Shown: positions 32,310 to 43,917 of the stretch, in pieces
How positions within the stretch are numbered: the first letter of the stretch is position 1
Layout: the number at the start of each line of letters is the position of its first letter
From: Adiantum capillus-veneris
Taxonomy: Eukaryota; Streptophyta; Polypodiopsida; Polypodiales; Pteridaceae
Assembly: GCA_014529385.2 (NCBI GenBank)
Contig: CM043953.1
Span: forward strand, 81,104,338 to 81,166,337
Direction of reading: 5' to 3'
DNA length: 62,000 nt
Program-made: the position numbers and the translations under genes
Notes under the pieces: generated by a model
The model's database searches: none
Told to the model about the DNA's origin: nothing
Seen by the model: only the letters and a program-made list of their open reading frames with translations

Positions 32310-35124
32310 AGAGATTATCTACTGACTGAGACACTGCATGGTGCTGCATCAATGGCATACCCACACACTCAGCTGGGGCAGGGGAGAACATTCTGGGAGC
32401 ATCCCCCATAATAGTTGGTATGATGAGGAGTGCAGAGAGATGAGAGCCCAGCTTCAGAGGGATCTTTTTTTAGGAGTCATCGCTTATAGACAGTCCTGGA
32501 TTGCTTCCCGGCGCCTTGTGCGACAGAAGAAGCGAGATTACCTCACTTATATGGAGCGGGACTTATATCAGATGTTCTTGAGTAGGATCGCAGGAGAGGC
32601 ATGGCAACTCTTTCATGAGCACTCCCCTCCCCCAGTGATTACTTCATCTGATGTGTGGGGCCAATATGCGATATATACGGTTCCTGGACAAGAACCCCTT
32701 CCAGGCCCTACAAAGCGATTCCCAGATACGAGCACCTTCTTTACCACTGGGATAGTAGAGAGGGCCATTGACAGGATGAGGACCGGGAGGGCATATGATC
32801 ATGACGGTCTACTAGCGAGCACTTTATACATGCTAGGGATATGTTGATGGAGGTTCTTGCAGTGTTGTGCAATCGTGCCATGTGTGAGGGGTTACCTGAG
32901 ACTTGGAGGTTTTCTACTATTGTGCATATCTTCAAGGCAGGTGATCCTACAGAGCCTGGGAACTACCGCACTATTATGGTTGGACACACATTGGCACGGT
33001 TGTATGCATCCATTCTTGAGCAGCACTTGAGTAATTGGGCAGAGGGTGAGGGTGTACCAGCAAAGGGCCAGGCCGGTTTCAGGGGGGGTTTCTCCACTCT
33101 TGATCATATTCTTACACTCAGAGCCATCACTGAGGAAGGCAGGTCACATGGGAGACTGATTTATTGTAGCTTTGTGGATTTCCGCAAAGTATTTGACATG
33201 GTACCGAGAGCTTGATTGATGCGCAGACTTTAGGAGATGGGGGTGCCCATAGAGTTGATTTGGGGGATTATGGCTTTGTACAGATCAGTGATGGGACATG
33301 TATCTGATTTAATTCACTCTACTAATGGGGTGAAACAGGGCTGCCCATTGTCTCCTACTCTATTTGGTATGTATGTTGATGAGGTGTCTGATTACATTGA
33401 CAGAGAGGGTATGTGACTCAACAGAAGGTATGCAACGACATTTGGATGCACTACGCAGTTTTGCAGAGGATAGTGCATTGTGTGTAAACCTAGGTAAACC
33501 AAGGTTCTGGTGTTTAACACCACACCGCAATGGGTCAGGAGATCAGTACCTACTTTCAAATAAGGTCAAGAGATTGTGGAGTATACAGATACACTTACTT
33601 GGGGGTAGTCTTTACTAGGCTGAGATTTTCTTTGAGAAGAGCAGCAGAGGCTAGACTAACTAGAGTTGGTGCGGCTCTGGGAGGAATGGAGAGGATGTGT
33701 TCGTAGGTTCAGTTCCAGGAACCTAGGACAAAGTTATGGCTCTCTAATACTTTGGTTGCCTCTACTATGTTATATGGGGTGCAGGTTTGGGGACCTTCTA
33801 TAGGCCAAGATGGTTGGAGGCGTATGGAGAAGCCCCTGGTATCTATGATCTCTCGATTGATTAGAGCCAAGGCTTCCGTACCGCATGATATCATTCGAGC
33901 GGAATTAGCTGTCCCCCCCTTATGGAGATTGAGGCACTTAGCAGATCAGTCTCCTTTGTACACAGTGTGTGGGATACGACCAGAGACAGATATGCCAGGG
34001 TGGCTCTAGAGTTCTCCAGACAATTAGCTCTTAATGGGGATACATCATGCTTGTATGCACAGATGGCATCATGGTTTCAGACACATGGTTTCACCATGGA
34101 CAGGTTGCCTCCTTTTCAATACTCTCTACAGGCACCCTTGAGGTCTCTGACGCGGGTAGAGATTAATAGACTCATTCGTCAAGATTTGATCGAGTTGGAC
34201 ACGAGGAGGACATGGATAGAGCCGATACAGGAGTTGGGCACAAAGATGGCTTTCTATAGAGAGCATCTTCTCCACCTCACGGGGGATGGGTTTGTGATTC
34301 GACCTAGCTATATGGACACGCATCTTTCCCATGGTTTGCGTTGTGCCATTGGCGAGATACGCACGTCCTCACATCAGCTCGAGATTGAGACTGGCAGATT
34401 CAGAGGGACACCAGCAGCTAGCAGGATATGCCGCTTATGCCATCCAGAGCCAGAGACAGAGGTACATTACATATGTCCTTGCACAGTGTACTATGAGATA
34501 CGAGGCCGTTTTCATTGTCTGTTCAGAGAAGGTTTTGGGCCTCTATCTAGGGTCATGAGTTATGAGGATCAGAGATGTCTTGGGCTATATCTACTTGAGT
34601 TACACAGGCATACAGAAACTTTACTGAGGAGAGCTGAAGAGAGACAACCCCAGAGACGGATCACAGATTTCTTTACACTAGATATTGTACACCCAGAAGA
34701 AGAGACAGAGGAGCAGCCAACAGTGGAGAGGTCTGCCCGCACTACTGACATTCTCATAGACCGAGCATTGGAGCTAGGGAGATCTAGACGACCCTGATGG
34801 AGAAGAGGAGCTACACAGTTTCGAAGGAGGCTACAACAAAGGTTTTGAGCCATATTTTTTTGTCGTTTAGAATGCAGATGAAGATGGATCTCTACTTCCC
34901 TCCCATATTGTCTACACATTGTTTTGCTTAGTTCACACATTTCACGCCTTTCACCTTTCACACCTATCAGCTTAGTTTAGGATTCCGCAGTATTTATATT
35001 TTGTTATCCTAGTTTAATTTATTTTGTTAATCTGACTTTGTATTAGATACACTGCATTGTAACTTTCTAGTCTCATAGGTCACTTTGGCCTTTTGAAGAC
35101 GTTAATATAACATTTCATTTCATT

Positions 35125-35128
<4 letters not shown>
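32310..35128 (+). mobile_element. TC-LINE copy D, 5'-truncated
   Basis: It aligns with copy B from about 9,230 onward. Frames 32,338-32,847 and 32,841-33,215 hold the RT fingers and FVDFRKVFDMVPRA; the YADD region is deleted near 33,410 (the frame jumps from DYIDREG to STEGMQRHLDAL). The frame 33,922-34,797 holds the C-terminal region with the finger CRLCHPEPETEVHYICPC and EIRGRFHCLFREGFGPLSR intact. The 3' signature at 35,040-35,128 leads into (TC)n. Loss of the active site makes it dead. Confidence 0.85.

Positions 35129-35170
<42 letters not shown>
35129..35170. repeat. (TC)n tract joining LINE copies D and E
   Basis: About 21 TC units. Its left edge is the copy D tail (CATTTCATTTCAT then CTCT); its right edge is the first base of copy E. 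Confidence 0.95.
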
Positions 35171-35172
<2 letters not shown>

Positions 35173-38100
35173 GAATTGAGATGTCATTCTTTTGGGAGAC
35201 GTCAATACCAGGATGGGCCAGTCTCAGACAGCTTTCTACGATACCTCACAGGAAATGATGAGAGAATTGGATGTTAGTGATATGGGATTGGCCAGGTGTT
35301 TGTAGGATGAATAGCACAATGGATATGGGGGATATTTGACAGATTTGGGGATTGCACATGGACTGGCCATCTTGAATGGCCTCCAGAGATTTCCAGCGTC
35401 GGGTGGGTTCACTTGTTTTCCTCATAGACATGGGGCCAGCACAATGGATGATGTTTTGGCTCATCTCAGTTTCATACCCTCTGTTCAGGACTTTGCAGTC
35501 GGGCCCAGGCCTATTGGGGTAGTAGTAGATCATGCTCTCCTCACGTTTACCGTCTCATTTTAGTTTAGCACAACTCGACTGGCACAGACACATACCTGAT
35601 ACACTTTTACTCCAGGGACTGATTTTGTCTACATAGATGGTATCTACGAACACTTATGCACAGAGGATCTAAGGATAGACCTTTAGGGGAGCTCACTTAT
35701 ATATTGACAGAGACAAGAGGATGCAGCTCAGCAAAGGCATATCCACACACTGAGCCTGGGCAACGATGACGTTCTGGGAGCACACCCCAAAATAGCTGGT
35801 ATGATGATGAGTGCAGAGAGACCAGACTTTAGAGGGAGGTACTTCTAGGAGTCATTACTCACAGGCAGTTACGGATTGCTTCTCGACGTTTGGTACGATG
35901 GAAGAAGATGGCGTTTCTAGCTCGGCTAGAGTAGGATTTATATATGTTGTTTTTGAGCCAAGATTCAGGCAAGGCATGTTGACTCTTCCATGAGCACTTC
36001 CCCCCACCGATCATCACTTCGACGGAGGTATGGGGTTAGTATGCATCATCTCCCTACACAGTCTCGGGGCAGCCACCTCTTCCAGATCCACCAAAGCCAT
36101 GCCCACACACATATGCTTTCTTTACCTCCGAGATGCTAAAGAAAGCCATTGACAGGATGAAGACTAGGAGAGCATATGATCACGATGGCCTGGTAGCAGA
36201 GCATTTTATACATGCCAGAAATTTGCTTGCAGAGCTTCTAGCAGTGATGTTCAACCGTGCCATGTGCAAGGGCCTACCTGATACTTGGAGCTTGTCCACA
36301 ATCGTATCTATCTTCAAGTCAGGACCCTATGAAGCCTGGGAATTACGCACTATCATGATTGGACACACATTGGCACAGCTGTACGCATCCATCCTTGAAC
36401 AGCAGTTGAGTAGATGGGCAGAGAGAGAGGGTGTACGGTAGCAGGATAGGCGCGTTTCAGGAGAGGTTTCTCTATTTGATCATATTCTGACACTCAGAGC
36501 CATTATTGAGGAGGGGAGATCACGTGGGAGAAGGCTCTATTGTTGCTTTGTGGACTTCCGCAAAGCCTTAGATATAGTGCCCAGGGCTAGATTGATGCAC
36601 GGACTGCAAGAGATAGGGGTACCCAAAGAGTTGATTTGGGGGCTCATGGCTCTATACAAGTTAGTAGTGTGGCTTGTACGCACTTGAGAGGGGATTTTTG
36701 ATTTGGTTCACTACAGTATTGGGGTGAAACAGGGTTGTCCGCTATCTCCTACACTATTTGGCATGTATGTGGATGAGGTTGCTGACTACATTGAGAGGGA
36801 TAGTGATAGAGGAGCACAGTTGGTAGGGACATGGATCCATCTAATTTTATATGCTGATGATATTGTGTTGATTTCCGACCCCCCGGAGGGGATGCAACGT
36901 CATTTAGATGCTTTGTACACATTTGCCCACGATAGTGGATTATCTATTAACCTAGGGAAAACCAAGGTACTGGTGTTTAACACCACACCACAGTGGGTCA
37001 GGAGGTCAGCACCTACTTTTACATATGGCCAGGAGACGGTGGAGTTTACAGATGCATACACCTATCTTGGGGTAGTCTTCAGTGGACCAGCATTTTCATT
37101 AAGGAGAGCAGCAAAGACTAGATTGATGAGAGCTTATACAGCCTTGGGAGGTTCGGAGGTTGCTGACTACATTGAGAGGGATGGTGATAGAGAAGCACAG
37201 TTGGCAGGGACATGGATCCCTCTAATGTTATATGCTGATGATATTGTGTTGATTTCTGACCCCCCGGAGGGGATGCAACGTCATTTAGATGCTTTGTACA
37301 CATTTGCCCACGATAGTGGATTACCTAGTAACCGAGGGAAAACCAAGGTTATGGTGTTTAACACCACACCACAGTGGGTCAGGAGGTCAGCACCTACTTT
37401 CACATATGGCCAGGAGACGGTGGAGTTTACAGATGCATACACCTATCTTGGGGTAGTCTTCAATGGACCAGTGTTTTTATTGAGGAGAGCAGCAAAGACT
37501 AGATTGATGAGAGCTTATGCAGCCTTGGGAGATTCTGAGAAGATGTGTTCGCAGGTTCAGTTTCAAGAACCTCGAACAAAGCTGTGGCCTTTTGACACTC
37601 TAGTGGCTTCGGCTATGCTCTATGGGTTTCAGATTTGGGGGCCCTTAATGAACCACTAGGGCTGATGTGGTAGCACTTATGGATGGAGATGTATGGAGAG
37701 GCCTCTAGTCTCTATGATCTCTCGGATGATTCGGGCTAAGGCCTCAGTGCCACATGAGATTATTCGAGCTGAGCTAGCTGCGCCCCCTCTCGTAGTTGAG
37801 GCCCTTACTATCAATTTCCTTCATGCATAATTTATGGGACCTTCCCAGAGACAATATATGCTCGGCTAGCCCTTGAGTCATCCCGACAGCTAGCGCAGAG
37901 GCCACTAGACTTATACATCAGGATTTGATTCAACTAGATACCAGAAGCACATGGATACAGCCGGTACAAGAGTTGGGCACGAATATGGATTTCTATAGAG
38001 AGCATCTCCTCCAACTAGAAGAGGATGGATACATGATTTATCCTATGGGATACGATGCGCTATTGGTCAGATGGCGCACATCATCGCATCAGCTAGAGAT

Positions 38101-38764
38101 TGAGACTGGCAGATTTAGGAGAGTACCAGCAGAAGCCAGGATATACTAGTTGTGTCATATAGAGCCAGCATTTGTCGTTGTCCGGTATACTATGAGATAC
38201 GAGTCCGCTTTCACTGTCTATTCAGAGAGGGCTTTGGACTGTTGGCTAGAGTTGTGAGATATCACGATCAGAGATGCCTCGGGTTGTTTTTGCTAGAGCT
38301 GCGCAAACACAGGGAAATACTCTTGAGGAGACTAGGTAGTGGGAGACATTCACAGAGGGAGATCAATGACTTCTTCAGAGCAAGGACTCGGTAGCCAGAT
38401 GAGCATGCTTCACAGCAGACTTCAGAGCCCACTTCTACCAGAGGAATATTATTGGACAAAGTTACAGAGCTCGGGAAAGCTAGATGCCCACGTCTACGGG
38501 AGCAACCATGACATGGACGGAGGCTCCACCAAAGAATCAGAACTATTCTAGCACGACATGGGAGACGCCCAGTACGACTATTTACAGAGGCGGACATTGA
38601 CGAAGCTTTTCAATGACCGATGCAATACTTTCTCAGACAACATCCGACACCGGGCATCCTTGGGCATGGATGATGATGATGATGATTTTTAGTCTGACGA
38701 TTTTAGTCTTTCACTATACTTCATTTTATTTTTGTACCCAGACATTGGATTAGATCCACAACGA
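35171..38764 (+). mobile_element. TC-LINE copy E, 5'-truncated in the endonuclease
   Basis: It starts at the base after the (TC)n tract, within the endonuclease (aligning with copy B near 8,690; VIRL-GDVN segment then LAILNGLQRFPASGGFTCFPHRHGAS). It runs through RT (36,133-36,441 and 36,703-37,659) and the C-terminal region to a truncated tail at about 38,764 (TTGTACCCAGACATTGG). There are many stops. The last part differs from copy D in the loss of about 90 residues near 37,890. Copy F follows without a TC tract. Confidence 0.82.
36703..37659 (+). pseudogene. Copy E RT palm with in-frame 381-bp tandem duplication
   Basis: This open frame of 318 codons contains the RT palm twice. Units start at the EVADYIERD codons at about 36,775 and 37,156, 381 bp (127 codons) apart. 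Each has LYADDIVLISDPPEGM, TKVxVFNTTPQWVRRS and FTYGQETVEFTDAYTYLGVVF. The units differ by several substitutions, so the event is not brand new, yet both stayed open. A polymerase with two palm halves is unlikely to fold; it is probably a neutral relic. Confidence 0.9.
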
Positions 38765-39136
38765 TACTCGGGAGAGATAGAGAGAGACAGATTATAGATT
38801 TCTTTTTACTAAATATGGGACAGCCAGAGGAGCAGTCATCATTGCAGAGCTCGGCCCACACTCATTCGGCCACTACTGGCACTCTCATCTACCGAGCATT
38901 GGAGCTACGGAGATCCAAACGGCCACGATTGAGGAGGGGCTACACAACATCGATGGAGACTTTAGCAGAGGATTCGAGCCATACTCTCTCGATATCCAGA
39001 GTGCAGATGAGGATGGATCCTAGTAGTAGTATCTAGTTCTTTTGTATCCAGACATGGTATTAGATTCACCATTTTGTAACAGATTGGTCTCATAGGTCAT
39101 TTTAGCCTTTTGAAGACGTTAATATAACATTTCATA
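38765..39136 (+). mobile_element. TC-LINE copy F, extreme 3' end
   Basis: About 370 bp aligning with copy D from the IIDFF segment (near 34,655) to the tail signature at 39,060-39,136. It encodes TGTLIYRALELRRSKRPRLRR as in the ORF2 end of other copies. It joins copy E directly on the left and a (TC)n tract on the right. Confidence 0.78.
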
Positions 39137-39164
39137 TCTCTCTCTCTCTCTCTCTCTCTCTCTC
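39137..39164. repeat. (TC)n tract joining copies F and G
   Basis: Fourteen TC units directly after the copy F tail and directly before copy G. Confidence 0.93.
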
Positions 39165-40261
39165 CAGCTGGCATTGCAGGGAGATAGATCATGTTGGTAT
39201 CCAGAGATGGCATCTTGGTTTCAGTTACATGGCTTTCGTATCGATCGGCTACCCCCATTTCAGTACTCTCTGGATGCACCCTCCATCTCCCTCACTAGGG
39301 CAGAGATTATCAGCTCATCAAACAGGACTTGGTTCAACTGGATAGGAAGAGGACATGGATACAACCTACACATGAGCTAGGTACGAGGATCACGGAGGAT
39401 GGTTTTGTGATTAGACCAGGATACATGGACACTCATCTATCACACGGGATACGATGTGCTATTGGTCAGATATGCACATCCTCACATCAGCTATAGAGAT
39501 CGAGACAGGCAGATTTAGAGGAGTACCCGCTGAGTCCAGGATTTTTCAGGTGTGCCAGATAGAGCCAGAGACAAAGCTACATTACATATGTCACTGCCCA
39601 ATATACTATGAGATATGAGGCCGCTTTCACTATCTATTTAGAGAGGGTTTTGGGCCACTTTCTGATTCATGAGATACCAGGATCAGAGATGCCTCGGATT
39701 ATACTTATTGGAGATTCGCAAACACAGAGAGGATCTCTTGAAGAGGGGCACAATGAGAGAGATCCAGCAACAACGGAAGATTACAGATTTCTTTCAGTCA
39801 CAGACAGAGGAGTCCGAGTAGCCCCAACAGCATAACAACACCAGAGGCACCAGAGGCATATTGCTTGATTGGGCGATAGAGTTTGGGCGGTCCCGTCGCC
39901 GACGGATGAGGGGGCCCTCTCGACATCGACGCAGACTGCGACGGAGGATCCATACCATACTTGCGTGACATAGGAGCCGTCCCGACAAAGTGCCTACCTT
40001 GGAGGACATTGAATCTCTATAGCCTTTTGGATACTGATGTATATGTATATGATGCCTCGACTGTCAGAGAGCTCCATTGTATCAGCTCACCCTTTGTATT
40101 CCCCTTATATCAGCTGTCACCCCACCCCTACCCACTATTTCCTTTTCAGTTCTTTGTACTTTTTGTACCCAGACCTGGTATTAGATTCACCACATGTAAC
40201 CTTTTGGTCTCATAAGTCATTTTGGCCTTTTGAAGACGTTAATATTACATTTCAATTCATT

Positions 40262-40264
<3 letters not shown>
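39165..40264 (+). mobile_element. TC-LINE copy G, 3' fragment
   Basis: It starts CAGCTGGCATTGCAGGGAG, aligning with copy B near 11,045, and runs through the C-terminal finger region to the tail (40,175-40,264). There is one deletion near 39,385 and several stops. It is very similar to copy H, which starts within about ten bases of the same element position. Confidence 0.82.

Positions 40265-40294
<30 letters not shown>
40265..40294. repeat. (TC)n tract joining copies G and H
   Basis: About 15 TC units between the copy G tail and the start of copy H. Confidence 0.93.
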
Positions 40295-40298
<4 letters not shown>

Positions 40299-41180
40299 TT
40301 GCGACAGCTGGCATTGCAGGGAGATAGATCATGTTGGTATGCAGAGATGGCATCTTGGTTTTAGTTACATGGCTTTAGTATGGATCAGCTACCCCCATTT
40401 CAGTACTCTTTGGATGTGCCCTCCATCTCCCTCACTAGGGAAGAGATTACCAGGCTCATCAGACAGGACTTGATTCAGTTGGATACGAAGAGGACATGGA
40501 TACAACATACACATGAGTTGGGTACGAAGATGGCTTTCTATAGAGAGCATCTTCTCCAGCTTACAAAGGATGGTTTTGTAATGAGACCAAGATACATGGA
40601 TACTCAACTATCCCACGGGATACGATGTGCTATTGGTTAGATCCTCAGATCAGTTAGAGATCGAGACATGCAGATTTAGAGGAGTACTCGTTGAGTCCAG
40701 GATTTGTCAAGTGTGCCACATAGGGCCCAAGACAGAGCTACATTACATATGTCACTGCCCAGTATACTCTGAGATACGAGGCCGCTTTCATTGTCTATTC
40801 AGAGAGGGTTTTGGACCACTTTCTAGAGTCATGAGATACCAGGATCAGAGATGCCTCGGATTATACTTATTGGAGGTTCGCAGACATAGAGAGGACCTCT
40901 TGAAGAGGGGCACAATGAGAGAGATCCAGCGACAACGGCAGATTACAGATTTCTTTCAGTCACAGACAAAAAGTTGGAGCAGCCCCCACAATAGAGTAGC
41001 ACCAAAGGCACCAGAGGCATACTGCTTGATCGGGTGATAGAGTTGGGGAGGTCCCGTCGCCCACGAATGAGGGGGCCCTCTCGACGTAGACTGCGACAGA
41101 GGATCCATACCATATTGGCGCAACATAGGAGCCGTCCTTTTGGATACTGATGTATATGTACATATGTATATGATGCCTCT
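40295..41180 (+). mobile_element. TC-LINE copy H, left part
   Basis: It begins GTCTTTGCGACAGCTGGC and parallels copy G. The frame 40,627-41,037 holds CQVCHIGPKTELHYICHC and EIRGRFHCLFREGFGPLSRV, the C-terminal finger and its following motif, almost intact. It stops at 41,180 within a GATGCCTCT segment where CV3 begins, and resumes at 46,522. Confidence 0.82.
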
Positions 41181-41557
41181 TGAAACGAACAAGGAGAGAG
41201 GATCTCCCGGCTACACAGACCGCCTACAGATACACGTCGGACAAACCACCCAGCCACCATCCGGCAGTTCCCCCGTGCTTGGGCAGCGTCCGAGGACGTA
41301 GGCGTGCACCTGTAAGACCGAGCGTCCCATACCACGCGGCCTCACCTCCTCGAGGTGACCTCGCACACTCCTAGCCTCGCGGGCTAACCACTGGCACTCT
41401 GCGAGGGGGGTCGATAACTGCAAATTAGGCCTTGGCCTCCCTTTTATAATAATGGCCAGCCACACTAGCCGTGTTCACACTACGTCCGCCCGAACACTAG
41501 ACGCCCATCCCGACGGCATCTGGGCTAGATCCCCTCTCCTGTGAGCGGGAAATAACA
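41181..41557 (-). repeat. CV3 3' LTR
   Basis: Starts TGAAACGAAC and ends GAAATAACA. On the minus strand it is preceded by the polypurine tract AAGGGGGAAAG (rc of 41,560-41,572). The part from about 41,393 (GGCACTCTGC) to the end matches the right LTR; the part before it does not. Confidence 0.75.
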
Positions 41558-41569
41558 TACTTTCCCCCT

Positions 41570-42309
41570 TAAGAACCATTGATGTCCTCATCAATGAAGT
41601 GGGGATATTGAGCCTTCAAAGCTCTAGCAGGTTCCCAAGTAGCAAACCTTTCAGATTGACCCTTCCATTTAATTAAGTACTCGTGATAAGCCTTTTGATG
41701 CGAATGACGGGTACGATGATCTAAAATTGCCTCTAGTTCTCAAGGAATATACTCAGTTTGCATATCTTGCCATATATTTTCCTCGATGGGCACGACGACG
41801 TCGGCTTCGCCCAATTTTACCTTAAGGCGGCTGACATGAAACACTGGATGTACACTAACATCCGAAGGAAGAGCCAATTTGTAAGCAACTTGGCCAATTT
41901 TCTTTGTGATCAAGAATGGACCACAATATCTAGTTGAAAGCTTATAATGCTTTCCTTTTCGCATAGTCTTGGAATCCTTGGGTATCTTCAGATAGACCCA
42001 TTGTCTCACATCTAGAGTCCTTGGAGATCTCTTTTGATTAGCATAAGTAGTGACTCGGTCACGAGCCGTTCTTATACTATCCTTAGCCAATTCGAGCATT
42101 TCTTGCATGTCATACAGGAAATCACGAGCTTGGCGTTCCTTGACTTCCTCTAAGCCAATAGCAATTGGGGATTTAGGCTCAAATCCATACATCAGCATGA
42201 ATGGGCTCAATCCAGTAGCAGAATGCTTGCTACTATTGTAGGCAAACTCTAACTGTGCAAGATACCTTTCCCAATCAGATTGCCTCTGAGAGACATAGGC
42301 TCTCAACAT
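41570..42309 (-). pseudogene. CV3 integrase C-terminus and chromodomain
   Basis: The minus frame 42,309-41,740 encodes WERYLAQLEFAYNSSKHSAT and SPFMLMYGFEPKSP (core end), VYLKIPKDSKTMRKGKHYK and LSTRYCGPFLITKKIG (GPY/F), and VHPVFHVSRLKVKLG. A stop near 41,740 precedes a chromodomain-like segment (HEYLIKWKGQSERFATWEP, then ALKAQYPHFIDEDI) ending at about 41,572. This WKG-x(5)-TWEP pattern is diagnostic. The chromodomain is thought to guide integration. Confidence 0.88.
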
Positions 42310-42981
42310 ATCCTCTAACGTCTAATTGATCCTCTCAGTTTGTCCGTCGGACTGAGGATGGTTAGAAGACGACATACTCAACTTCGTATGAAGGTGAGCA
42401 AAGACATCTCGTCAAAATCGGCCAGTGAACTTAGTATCTCGATCACTGACGATATCTTCTGGGAGACCATACAGCTTATAAAGCTAATCGACAAATAAAA
42501 GTGTCAACTCATGGTTTTTTACTGTCAACTTTGTTGGTATAAACTTCGCCATTTTTGTGAGTCTATCGACCAGAACCCAAATAGTGTCATTGCCCCAACT
42601 AGTATTTGGCAAACCAACAATAAAGTCCATGGAAATACTCTACCACTTGGCATCTGGGATTTCCAATGGATGTAACATGCCAACTTTCCTAAGGCGCTCT
42701 GCCTTATTGACCTGACACTGAGCGTATCTTTTCACATAGCTCTCTATGTAAGAGCGCATTCTTGGCCAATAGAAATATCGATTGACCAAAGCCAAAGTTC
42801 TCTGGATGCCTGGGTGCCCAGCGCTAGGAACATCGTGGCATTCGCACAAAATCCTTTGTCGAATCTCATCGATTTTCGGCACGCAGACTTTACCATTTCT
42901 AAACAATAGTCCACCTCTAATGGAATATCGTCGCTGTCTCGTCTCTCCAGCACGACTCACGTGGGTCTCCGGACCACCCAA
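42310..42981 (-). pseudogene. CV3 integrase zinc domain and core, broken
   Basis: The minus frame 42,981-42,640 carries ILCECHDVPSAGHPGIQRTL and YFYWPRMRSYIESYVKRYAQC, the HHCC zinc domain, in which the first cysteine of the last pair is Tyr-flanked. The core continues in other frames to 42,310 ([15 protein letters not shown], then IVSDRDTKFTG) with stops near 42,485 and 42,410. Confidence 0.82.
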
Positions 42982-43277
42982 GTCTGTATGCGAGTCATGT
43001 CCCGCTTCGACCGCGTTCCATATCTTGCCAAAATGGCCATCGGAACGACATAGCCCTCGGAGAGAGAGATAGAACCACTAGCATCCGTTTCAACCACGAA
43101 CGGTTTGCTAGGATCCACAATGTGCAATATTGGCGCAGTAGTCACCAAGTGCTTTAGTGTCCGAAAGCTCTCGTCGAGACGCTCATTCCAGACAATAGGG
43201 GGATTACCTTTACGATGAGGACCCGAAGTCTTTGGCCCTTTCACCCCTCCTTTAAAGTTGCGTAAGCGGAGCAGCAA
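42957..43277 (-). pseudogene. CV3 remnant RNase H with large deletion
   Basis: The minus frame encodes IVWNERLDESFRTLKHLVTTAPIL and FVVETDASGSISL (first RNase H aspartate), then leaves the family pattern. The next recognisable module, the integrase zinc domain, begins within about 60 residues. The usual YEKELLA, TDHxSL and NxxADALSR blocks are missing, so most of RNase H has been deleted. Confidence 0.8.
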
Positions 43278-43908
43278 CTTTAGAGTAATCCTTGATAAAC
43301 GGGCGAAAGAATCCAGTAAAGCCTAAAAGGAACTTTACTTGGCGTACATTCTTCAGAATGGGCCAATTTCGCACTTTATCCAACTTTTTAGGGTCAACGC
43401 GAATTCCATCGCAAGTAATGATATGACCCAAGTACAGAAACTCTTTCCTAAAGAATTCACACTTAGAAGCCTTAGCATAAAGCTTCTCAGTCCTCAGTAC
43501 TTCAAGAACAGTGCATATATGCGCTAGGTGCTCAGGCAAACTTCGGTTGTAGATCAAGATGTCATCAAGAAATACAACAACGAAATTGCCTAGAAACGGT
43601 CTCAGCAGATCATTCATCATTTGCTGAAACGTAGCTGGAGCATTGGTCAAACCAAAAGGCAAGACTAAGAACTCATAGTGACCATAACGCGTATGGAAGC
43701 ATGTCTTATGAATATCTTCCAGTTTGATCCGTATCTGATGATAGCCTGATCGCAGGTCTATCTTCGTAAAATACAACGCTCCATGGAGCCTATCTATCAG
43801 ATCGTCCATGCGTAGGACCGGATACTTGTTCTTGACAATGAGTTTATTCAACCCCTTGTAATAAACGCAGAAGCGCATAGTGTTATCCTTCTTTCGAGAA
43901 AGTAACAC
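43252..43908 (-). pseudogene. CV3 reverse transcriptase
   Basis: An open minus frame of 218 residues with RFCVYYKGLNKLIVKNKYP (usually DYRxLN), LYFTKIDLRSGYHQIRI, FGLTNAPATFQQMMND and FVVVFLDDILIYNRS (FLDD active site present), then FLYLGHIITCDGIRVDPKK and FLLGFTGFFRPFIKDYSK. The palm is intact. A frame break at 43,908-43,918 separates it from the upstream protease frame. Confidence 0.92.
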
Positions 43909-43917
43909 TGGCGCTCC

